A stretch of DNA of 64,000 nt, taken from NCBI GenBank assembly GCA_002698995.1, contig PAAX01000023.1, positions 62,001 to 126,000 on the forward strand, written 5' to 3'. The translations under genes were made by a program, and so were the position numbers. The number at the start of each line of letters is the position of its first letter. Position 1 is the first letter of the stretch. Origin of the DNA: Ignavibacteriota bacterium (GTDB lineage Bacteria; Bacteroidota; Ignavibacteria; Ignavibacteriales; Melioribacteraceae). Shown here piece by piece: positions 36,780 through 43,073 of this stretch. The notes beneath the pieces are model-generated. The model was not told the DNA's origin. It made no database searches and worked only from the letters and a program-made list of their open reading frames with translations.

Positions 36780-37238
36780 TTACTTTTTAGGGAATCTCCA
36801 ATTTTCGTAGTACTCCCAGCTTACAATTGCATTTAAGGCTTTTAATTCTTTGGTTTTCTCATTCAGATTTGCTTTAATTACATCTCCCATTGAAAGAACA
36901 CCGATATATTCTTCATCTTTTTTAATGAGAATATGTCTGAATCTTTTTCCTAAGAAAATATCAAGAAGAGAATATAAAGAAGAATTATGCTGAGCAGAAG
37001 TTATGTTTCTGGTCATGTATTTATCTATTGTATCGTTAAGATCAAATGAATCTTGAAGAGAATTGCGGAGAAAATCTCTTTCAGTCCAAATACCTATAAT
37101 GTTGTTGTTTTCCTCAACTAAAATGGCTCCGATTTTATTCTCAACCATTTTTTTTACGGCATCTTTTATTTTAGTACCGGAAGAGGTGGAGATTATTTCA
37201 TTCCCTTTTTCTTTTAATACATCTTCTGCGGTGTACAT
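36780..37238 (-). CDS. CBS-domain pair protein
   Basis: A 152-residue protein of two CBS motifs: TSSGTKIKDAVKKMVENKIG...IIGIWTERDFLR and MTRNITSAQHNSSLYSLLDI...EEYIGVLSMGDVIKA. Such proteins bind adenosine nucleotides or act as regulators. The longest frame begins at 37271, but the start at 37238 is preferred because GGAGG lies at 37243-37247, upstream on this strand, and the product then opens MYTAEDVLKEKG, a usual CBS-protein beginning. No effector domain is fused and no partner gene is adjacent. Confidence 0.85.
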   Translation of the reverse strand: MYTAEDVLKEKGNEIISTSSGTKIKDAVKKMVENKIGAILVEENNNIIGIWTERDFLRNSLQDSFDLNDTIDKYMTRNITSAQHNSSLYSLLDIFLGKRFRHILIKKDEEYIGVLSMGDVIKANLNEKTKELKALNAIVSWEYYENWRFPKK

Positions 37239-37431
37239 ATATCCTCCATTAATTGTTTGTTTCTTTAACAATTATTTGCAAGATAGAAAAAATTTCTAAA
37301 TAAAAAATACTTTTGGTTGATTTATTATTTGTTGATTGTAACAGTCGATCTTTGATCAAGAATTTATTTTATGACTGTGTAAACGTTTCAACATCGGAAA
37401 AATATAAAATTACTTTTCATCCAATAACGAC

Positions 37432-37455
37432 CAATAATTGATTACTCAATTATTG
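37432..37455 (-). terminator. Hairpin overlapping the end of the small lipoprotein gene
   Basis: CAATAATTGA pairs with TCAATTATTG around a 4-nt loop. The structure covers the stop codon of the lipoprotein gene on the minus strand. No T run follows, so a role in mRNA 3'-end protection is as likely as termination. Confidence 0.4.
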
Positions 37456-37821
37456 AAAACCATGTCCGCCAAAAAGCAATGCAAATGTTATAATAGATGC
37501 AACAAAGGTTATCCAGAATGTAGCAAAAAATGTTTTTCCAAAATCGAATCTTTCTTCTGATATTTCCTTTATATCAAATATTGAGAAGTTCATTTGAGTG
37601 GAATCAGATTGAGAAGTAATAATTTCATTAGGATTGGAAAAATCAACAATTCCAATACTATCTAATATCAATTCTTCATTATTCTTCAGTGTAATTTTCA
37701 CTTTGTTTTGTGACTTATCTTCAACTAAGGCTTCTTTAGAAGTAAGAAAATATGAGTAGCATCCATTAAAGAACAAAGAAAGACATAAAAAAACTAATAA
37801 AACAAAACGATAATGTTTCAT
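37450..37821 (-). CDS. Small lipoprotein with C-terminal membrane segment
   Basis: A 123-residue protein when begun at 37821, where GGGAG sits 7-11 bases upstream and the product opens MKHYRFVLLVFLCLSLFFNGC. That is a lipoprotein signal with a lipobox ending at Cys21; the longer frame from 37851 adds ten residues that spoil it. The middle (KVKITLKNNEELILDSIGIVDF) resembles short beta-rich periplasmic lipoproteins; the C-terminus holds a hydrophobic helix (FFATFWITFVASIITFALLF). Family not recognised. It lies 47 bp after the DUF6261-like gene on the same strand. Confidence 0.7.
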   Translation of the reverse strand: MKHYRFVLLVFLCLSLFFNGCYSYFLTSKEALVEDKSQNKVKITLKNNEELILDSIGIVDFSNPNEIITSQSDSTQMNFSIFDIKEISEERFDFGKTFFATFWITFVASIITFALLFGGHGFQ

Positions 37822-37868
37822 TACATTACTCCCTGTCAAAATTTCAGCCATTTATTGTTGAAAAACGT

Positions 37869-38594
37869 TTAAATGCCATTACCATCAATTTTATTTTTCT
37901 TACTTCTTTTCTTTACAGATGCATTTACATCACCAATTACTTGGCTTACAAATCCCGCAAAAGCTCCATATTTATCTTCATTAACCTGAACCATCGCGCG
38001 AAGATAAACTACTAATTTGTTGTTTATTAATTCCAGTAATTCCTTTTTTAATTCCGTAGCTTTTTTTGAGTTTTTCTTCTCTGCCTTTTCATTTTCATAA
38101 TTCAATTTTGATTCTTCAAAATCTGTCTGAGCAGTTCTTAATTCAGAAATCAAATTATTTAGACCCGGTAAAACTGAAATTGAATTTTGCACATTTTCAT
38201 CAGCAAAATCTCCTAATAGAGATTCTGTTAGCGATGATTGTGTTGCATAACTTTTTCTTATTAAGTTAACGCCGTAATGCTTAAAGACCATATCGATTTT
38301 TTTAGCAGCCTCTTTTAATGTATTATCATCAAATTGCAGATAGCCGTTTACTAAAAAATAAATCCCCTTTATTTTACTGTCGCGTGCTAAATCTTTTTCT
38401 TTCAGATTACTTTCTGCTTTAACACTATTTATAGTTAAGGTAAGCATTTCGGTAAGATTTTTCATTTCACTATTTACAGAAGTTAAATATTGATCATTGC
38501 TCCAATCACCTTTGTTAAATTCCAAAATTAATCGGTTTGAAACTGCTGCTACTTCTGTAATTCTAGCATTTACTAAAAGTTTTTTCATTTTCAT
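37869..38594 (-). CDS. DUF6261-like helical protein
   Basis: A 241-residue, mostly alpha-helical protein opening MKMKKLLVNARITEVAAVSN and ending in a basic tail (KKRSKKNKIDGNG). I believe it is a DUF6261 protein from the N-terminal style and the pattern FKHYGVNLIRKSYATQSSLTESLLGDF; no enzymatic motif is seen. A coiled-coil stretch (about 155-190, rich in E and K) follows. The frame can extend to a TTG at 38606, but ATGs at 38594 or 38588 are better starts; which of the two is used is not clear. The upstream DNA carries the 41-42 bp repeat array described separately. Confidence 0.65.
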   Translation of the reverse strand: MKMKKLLVNARITEVAAVSNRLILEFNKGDWSNDQYLTSVNSEMKNLTEMLTLTINSVKAESNLKEKDLARDSKIKGIYFLVNGYLQFDDNTLKEAAKKIDMVFKHYGVNLIRKSYATQSSLTESLLGDFADENVQNSISVLPGLNNLISELRTAQTDFEESKLNYENEKAEKKNSKKATELKKELLELINNKLVVYLRAMVQVNEDKYGAFAGFVSQVIGDVNASVKKRSKKNKIDGNGI

Positions 38595-38641
38595 CTCTTT
38601 TTCCAATTTTCATATTTAGAAAAATTTTTATGGGAGCAAAA

Positions 38642-38908
38642 ATATTTGATATTTGTCTTACAATAATTTAATCCAGTTGATATCATTTGATAATTATGGA
38701 CTTTCTGTCAAAACAAATAAATATCATTTAATGTTATGCCAAATCATTATAATGAATCTTTATAACTATTTAATAATTGTATCCATTCGTAAAAATCTAT
38801 TAAATATTATTTAATAATTGAGTTCCTTTTTGTGATTCTCATAATTATTATTTGATAATTATGTGATCTATCCGTTATTCAGATATATATCATTTATAAA
38901 ATAAAATT
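38642..38908. repeat. Phased direct-repeat array with 41-42 bp period
   Basis: This 404-bp gap between the DUF6261-like gene and the transposase has no gene. It contains a core, consensus ATYATTTRATAATTRTG, repeated at a near-constant interval. The ATTT of each copy starts at 38644, 38685, 38726, 38768, 38809, 38850 and 38892, giving intervals of 41, 41, 42, 41, 41 and 42. Copies 2 and 6 (38685, 38850) share ATTTGATAATTATG exactly; the third has a one-base deletion; the seventh is weak. The roughly 24-bp stretches between cores are not alike. The core is nearly palindromic (ATTATT-AATAAT). See the finding. Confidence 0.75.
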
Positions 38909-39010
38909 CCAATTGACTAATTGTATTAAATATATATTATCGAATGAAAACCTCATCGTATTTTTTTCTTTATTTGTTTCTAATATTGTACAATTGTGAT
39001 TAACATGAAT

Positions 39011-39562
39011 TTATTGATATAAATTTTCATTCTCATTTTCCAAGTCCCATTTTAACGGATTTTGTTCAATATATTTTCTGATGTTAAAAAGTTCGGTTTC
39101 ATTTCTTATTATTCTATCGTAAAAAGATCTCTGCCATTTGAAGTTTGGATAACCGGTTTGGTGTATTTGTTTTGTTACTGCAGATTTGAATGAACCGATT
39201 ATGTTGGATAATGAAGGTGTATTGGTGGATGAATCATTTTGTTTTACATTATTCTGCTGTAAAGACGGGGCATGCCCCGTCTCTACTGTAGAATTCAATA
39301 TTATTATTCCATGCAAATGGTTTGGCATGATTACATAATAATCTAGTTCGACCATTGGGTAATGATTAATTATATTTTCCCAACAAGTTTCTGCAATTTT
39401 TCCTAAATCGTTTAACATCATTTTATACGATTCTATTCTTCCAAAATAATGTTTATGATCTTTTGTATTGATAGTAATATAATACCACCAAGGTTTTGAA
39501 TAATCCCACTCCTTTAATCTTGCTGATTCTATTTTGTATTTCTTTATTTCCTTATCGTACAT
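39011..39562 (-). CDS. REP-associated tyrosine transposase (RAYT) / Y1 transposase
   Basis: A 183-residue HUH-type transposase. The metal motif HLH is in VIMPNHLHGIIIL near 79-91, the likely nucleophile Tyr in RSFYDRIIRNETEL near 147-160, and the N-terminus (KPWWYYITINTKDHKHYFG) is typical of the Y1_Tnp/RAYT family that mobilises REP palindromes. Between the HUH core and the C-terminal part a stretch VETGHAPSLQQ is encoded by a REP-like palindrome (see next feature). The frame is intact from ATG to stop, so the protein is potentially active. Confidence 0.87.
   Translation of the reverse strand: MYDKEIKKYKIESARLKEWDYSKPWWYYITINTKDHKHYFGRIESYKMMLNDLGKIAETCWENIINHYPMVELDYYVIMPNHLHGIIILNSTVETGHAPSLQQNNVKQNDSSTNTPSLSNIIGSFKSAVTKQIHQTGYPNFKWQRSFYDRIIRNETELFNIRKYIEQNPLKWDLENENENLYQ
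39259..39286. repeat. REP-like palindrome inside the RAYT coding sequence
   Basis: A 28-bp sequence, perfectly palindromic over its inner 20 bases (39263-39282, AGACGGGGCATGCCCCGTCT) with outer arms GTAA / CTAC that differ from a full palindrome by one base. Its sequence on the minus strand starts GTAGAGACGG, the same start as the palindrome at 42731. It is read in frame as VETGHAPSL within the transposase. Confidence 0.85.
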
Positions 39563-39614
39563 TGCTTTTTCGAAAGAATTTATTTTTAACTTGGTTATTT
39601 ATGATGATACTTTA

Positions 39615-39655
39615 ACAAAGTGTTTTATTTTAAGATAAAACTGTGAACGCTTTGT
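39615..39655 (-). terminator. Hairpin downstream of the lipoprotein gene
   Basis: Outer arms ACAAAG / CTTTGT and a near-perfect inner dyad (39622-39641, GTTTTATTTTAAGATAAAAC) lie 4-44 bp after the stop of the 39659 gene on the minus strand. It may end that transcript before the transposase gene. Confidence 0.4.
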
Positions 39656-39658
39656 AAT

Positions 39659-40969
39659 TTAATTCCTTCGTCCAATGCAAATAAACCCTGTATCTGAATT
39701 ACCATATTTAGCGCCGACTGATATCGCTATGTTCTCTGTTATAGCTGCTCCAAAGAAATTTATATTAGTTCCATCGCCTATTTTGAAATTTTTCCATCTT
39801 TTTCCATTATATACTGCTACATTTCCATTTAGCCCTGCAGCAACAATATTATTTTCACCCGTGCCAATTATTTCTATATAAAATTTGTTATTTAGTTCAC
39901 TCTGTTCTATCCATTCTTTATTTATTCCTTTTACAATTCCATATCCAGCTATATAAACACTTAAACCATTTTTACTCCAGATTCCTCTAAAGAATTTATT
40001 ATTTAGTTCTAGTTTTTGAAGTGAATAAATTGAAGTCATATAATAAACTGTATTTGTTGGAGGAACTGATAAATAATATTCATATTCTTTTGTTAATATA
40101 TTCTCAACTCCAAAGATGTGACTTATATTATTATCTGTTATTCCGTTTAACTCAGTTTCTATCTTACTCCAACTATTTCCGTTGTAATGTGCTATATTTC
40201 CTTTTTTTCCAATTGCATAAAAATCATTTGTTGATTTTCCCCAAATTGCATTTAAACCAAATCTTTCTTCCCATGAGAAACTTTCGTGTATTAACTTATA
40301 TTGGTCGGAACCATTTCTAAAAACTGCTGCTTGAACATTGCTTGTTATAATGTAATCCCCATTTTCAAACTTAAATACAGAGATACATTCAGATGAGATT
40401 TTCCCAGCATTTGGCTGATCAGGATCAATATAAAAAAATATTCTTTTCAACTCCCACTCATTCCCATCCCAATGGACTGCATTGTAGGGCTGCTGCCATA
40501 CTCCGTTACTGTCATAGGTGTGTGTATCTTCTGTAAATATTTCTCCCACTGCCCAGATGTCATTCTCATTTATTATCGCTACATCACTTAAAATACTGCT
40601 GCTGCCTCCGCCAAACTCAAAAGTTTCCCAAGTAAAGTTATGGCTTGTTGTATCCATCGTTGTAAATTCAGTTTGTGTACCTATTCCATCTTGGTTTGTT
40701 AGTTTTATTGTGTAGGTTTTGTTTGGCAGTAATTCATCAAGATAAACAAGAGTATCTTTCAAATATAACTGTGTTCTGTATTCATCATTTAAGTAAACAC
40801 TTCCAAGTTTATTTGCTTGGTCGTTTGCTTTTACATCAATCCATACTTCAGTACAAGATTTATCAAGTACCTCAAGAGTAAGATTTGCTTCTGTTGGTGG
40901 TTTGGTTGGTTCTTCTTTGCATGAGAAAAAGAAGAATGATAAAAGAATTATGAGAATTAATTTTTTCAT
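39659..40969 (-). CDS. Beta-propeller-like lipoprotein, paralogue A (intact)
   Basis: A 436-residue lipoprotein. Signal MKKLILIILLSFFFFSC has lipobox FFSC. Residues 25-110 form a fibronectin type III-like domain (NLTLEVLDKSCTEVWIDVKA to YTIKLTNQDGIG). The rest (about 115-436) is built of repeats with a xxIWGKSTNDFYAIG and IAHYNGNSWSKIE pattern, typical of an exported family in Ignavibacteria and Chlorobi that public databases often mislabel as glucosyltransferase. These repeats fit a YCF48/BNR-like propeller. No catalytic residues are visible. Probably an outer-surface or periplasmic protein of unknown function. Two broken paralogues lie upstream. Confidence 0.75.
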   Translation of the reverse strand: MKKLILIILLSFFFFSCKEEPTKPPTEANLTLEVLDKSCTEVWIDVKANDQANKLGSVYLNDEYRTQLYLKDTLVYLDELLPNKTYTIKLTNQDGIGTQTEFTTMDTTSHNFTWETFEFGGGSSSILSDVAIINENDIWAVGEIFTEDTHTYDSNGVWQQPYNAVHWDGNEWELKRIFFYIDPDQPNAGKISSECISVFKFENGDYIITSNVQAAVFRNGSDQYKLIHESFSWEERFGLNAIWGKSTNDFYAIGKKGNIAHYNGNSWSKIETELNGITDNNISHIFGVENILTKEYEYYLSVPPTNTVYYMTSIYSLQKLELNNKFFRGIWSKNGLSVYIAGYGIVKGINKEWIEQSELNNKFYIEIIGTGENNIVAAGLNGNVAVYNGKRWKNFKIGDGTNINFFGAAITENIAISVGAKYGNSDTGFICIGRRN

Positions 40970-41009
40970 TAAGTAGTTTCCAGAATTTAATTTTATTGTA
41001 ATTATGGTT

Positions 41010-41031
41010 GGGACAAGTCGCGACTTGTCCC
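41010..41031. repeat. Perfect 22-bp palindrome, copy 1
   Basis: GGGACAAGTCG followed by its exact reverse complement. It lies 41 bp upstream of the paralogue A start, within the duplicated segment 40829-41055. The second copy is at 42561-42582. Confidence 0.85.
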
Positions 41032-41063
41032 TACGGTTATGAAATTTATTTTAACAATATTCC

Positions 41064-42307
41064 TTATTTTTTACCGACAATTAAAAAAGCACTTCTCTTA
41101 TTATATCTAACCGCAACAATTGTTCTTTCTCTAATATCTGTTTTATAAAATTCAATGTCTTGGAAATTGAACATCTCGCGATATGATTTAAAGGATACCC
41201 CATTGAAGTGCAAAGCTTCTCCGTATGAACCGCAAATGAATAGATTGTTTGTAGATGTCCCTCGAATAATTAGTTCTCCCCCATTTGTGCTTATTCCAAT
41301 TTTCCCCTATAAATTAAATTTAACCCCGGCTCTGAAACTAAAAAGAATACTTCGGTATCAAAAATTGCTGCTCCATATATATGTGTTCTCGGTTTATTAA
41401 AATTAAAAAGATATTCTACGTTACTTCCATTATAATGCGCCAAACCATCTTTCATTTCTAGAAAGATATCTTTGGATAGCCTTCCCCAGATATGATGGTA
41501 AAAATTTGTGTTTTCTAACTTAATTACAGTTTGAAATTGGTTATTTATTCTTCTTGCTATTTCACTTCGTAAAACAAAATACACTTCACTATTAATCAAG
41601 CTTATGTTTGCCCAATAACTATCCCAAACTGAAGTATAGAGTTTTGAATATTTCCCGTCGCTAAAATCATAAATAAATGTTGTATCATGAGTATTACTGA
41701 ATTTAACAACCTGCAAATAAAGTTTTCCGTCGGTTTTATTTTTGTATAAGCGCTCAACTATTCCTTTTAATCCATCGGTATTAAGCATTGTCCAATTATT
41801 ATTTTTATAATTTGCTATTACACTATTGTTCGCCAACCCATTGACATCAGGATAGGCACCAAAAGCAAACAAATTATTGCTGGATTCTCCCCAAATATTA
41901 TCAAAAACAATATCGATATGCCCATCTTTTGTTAATTCAGCAGATTTATTCCAATTTACTCCATCATACTTCCATATTTGTCCTCTCTCCATTCCTATAT
42001 ACATGTTGCTTGAAGAAAATCCATAAATTGAATATGGATTTATGATACCTGGTTCGCCGTATAATGACCACTTTTCTCCGTTATATTGCGCTATAGACTT
42101 ATCCCAATTACTTGAACTTATCATCCATAAATTACTGGGAGAACTTCCCCACATTCTATAGTAGGTTGTACCAGGAATATTTAACGTATCAACCGTCCAA
42201 ACATAATCTCTTCTTCCAGGTTGGGTATTATCAATTATTTCTGTTGGTGAATCACATGAGGTAATAGTTATTATTAATAATGCTATTCCGAGAATAATAG
42301 TCTTCAT
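41064..42307 (-). pseudogene. Beta-propeller-like lipoprotein, paralogue B, frameshifted near its 3' end
   Basis: From ATG 42307 the frame encodes a lipoprotein signal (MKTIILGIALLIITITSC) and a propeller-like body with repeats such as YRMWGSSPSNLWMISSSNW and IAQYNGEKWSLYG. It stops at 41291 after IYRGKLE. The next frame continues the same kind of sequence to a stop at 41064: KIGISTNGGELIIRG, STNNLFICGSYGEALHFNG, then AVRYNKRSAFLIVGKK. Adding one base in the G4A4 tract (41300-41307 complement) joins them into 414 residues, close to the 436 of paralogue A. So this is a one-base loss, a sequencing error, or a -1 frameshift. The 338-residue open part may still be made. Confidence 0.75.
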
Positions 42308-42358
42308 AAACTGAACTCCATTATGCTTTTAATTTTGCTTGTATAGTTTTTCATAAAA

Positions 42359-42520
42359 TTAGATTTTTTTGCTAATTACTTTTATATCAATCCATACTTC
42401 AGTACAAGATTTATCAAGTACCTCAAGAGTAAGATTTGTTTCTGTTTGTGGTTTTGTTGGTTCTTCTTTGCATGAGAAAAAGAGGATTGATAAAAGAATT
42501 GAGAGAATTAGCTTTTTCAT
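42359..42520 (-). pseudogene. Truncated N-terminal copy of the lipoprotein gene (paralogue A fragment)
   Basis: ATG 42520 opens a frame of 53 residues: MKKLILSILLSILFFSCKEE, then TKPQTETNLTLEVLDKSC and TEVWIDIKVISKKI. The first 45 or so residues match paralogue A (39659-40969) with a few changes; the frame then ends at TAA 42359 without any propeller repeats. It carries an intact lipoprotein signal and its own copy of the leader, so a short lipopeptide could be made, but a broken duplicate is the simplest reading. Confidence 0.8.
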
Positions 42521-42606
42521 TAAGTAGCTTCCAGAATTTAATTTTATTGTAATTATGGTTGGGACAAGTCGCGACTTGTCCCTACGTTTATGAAATTTAT
42601 CTTAAC
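42380..42606. repeat. Duplicated 227-bp segment, copy 2 (copy 1 at 40829-41055)
   Basis: The segment runs from inside the N-terminal domain, through the start codon, into about 85 bp of leader including the 22-bp palindrome. The two copies have equal length and differ only at scattered bases, for example CGGTTATG versus CGTTTATG. Both ends fall in the same relative place, so this is a direct duplication 1.55 kb apart, followed by divergence. Confidence 0.85.
42561..42582. repeat. Perfect 22-bp palindrome, copy 2
   Basis: The same 22 bases as at 41010-41031, each half GGGACAAGTCG and its complement, carried along in the duplicated leader. Confidence 0.85.
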
Positions 42607-42730
42607 AGAGCTTCTAAATCACAGTAATATGGTTAACATATCATTTTATTGAGTTTGAAATATATGATTTGATTTTAAGATGAGCAAGTGCGGTTATTGT
42701 TTTTGCATTATAAACTTCCGTAGAGACGTG

Positions 42731-42759
42731 GTAGAGACGTAGCGGCGCTATGTCTCTAC
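42731..42759. repeat. REP-like palindrome of GTAGAGAC type
   Basis: GTAGAGAC at 42731-42738 pairs with GTCTCTAC at 42752-42759 across TAGCG/CGCTA, giving a nearly perfect 29-bp dyad. An extra half-copy (GTAGAGACGTG) starts at 42720. The arms match those of the palindrome inside the RAYT gene, so this element is a plausible substrate for that transposase. Confidence 0.75.
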
Positions 42760-42789
42760 GAATACCGTTTGGCATCACAATTTTATTCT

Positions 42790-42877
42790 GTTATGCCGGA
42801 ATGGTTTTACTTTTTGAAACCAATACCGGTATCTCTGTTTTGAGATTCCGGCATTCGCTTCGCTCAGCCGGAATGAC
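42790..42877. repeat. 88-bp direct repeat, copy 1
   Basis: Begins GTTATGCCGGAATGG and ends GCCGGAATGAC. By eye, two bases differ from copy 2 at 42923-43010. The ends are imperfect inverted repeats (GTTATGCCGG / CCGGAATGAC), and several CCGG dyads lie inside, which is the look of a small non-autonomous mobile element. No gene lies in 42521-43073. Confidence 0.85.
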
Positions 42878-42922
42878 GCATTTTTTGTGCTACATGGCAG
42901 CAATGGAATAACAAGTATTATG

Positions 42923-43010
42923 GTTATGCCGGATTGGTTTTACTTTTTGAAACCAATACCGGTATCTCTGTTTTGAGATTCCGGCATTCGCTTTGCTCAG
43001 CCGGAATGAC
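42923..43010. repeat. 88-bp direct repeat, copy 2
   Basis: The second copy of the element at 42790, with GGATTGG in place of GGAATGG and CGCTTTGC in place of CGCTTCGC. The copies are 45 bp apart (133-bp period) and copy 2 ends 63 bp after the glmM stop on the facing strand. Confidence 0.85.
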
Positions 43011-43073
43011 AAAGAAAGTTCAACTATTCATTCTTGGCATTTTACATCTATATGTCTTAACGTCTCAACGTAC

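Noticed and set aside
38642-38908. Possible CRISPR array
   Set aside because: The repeated core is only about 14-17 bp and varies between copies, including a one-base deletion; no cas gene is in the window. It is described as a phased repeat instead.
40021-40320. 99-residue plus-strand frame
   Set aside because: It is within the lipoprotein gene on the other strand and has no supported start or domain.
39659-40969. Glucosyltransferase label common for this lipoprotein family
   Set aside because: No glycosyltransferase motif is visible; the sequence is a lipoprotein with propeller-like repeats.
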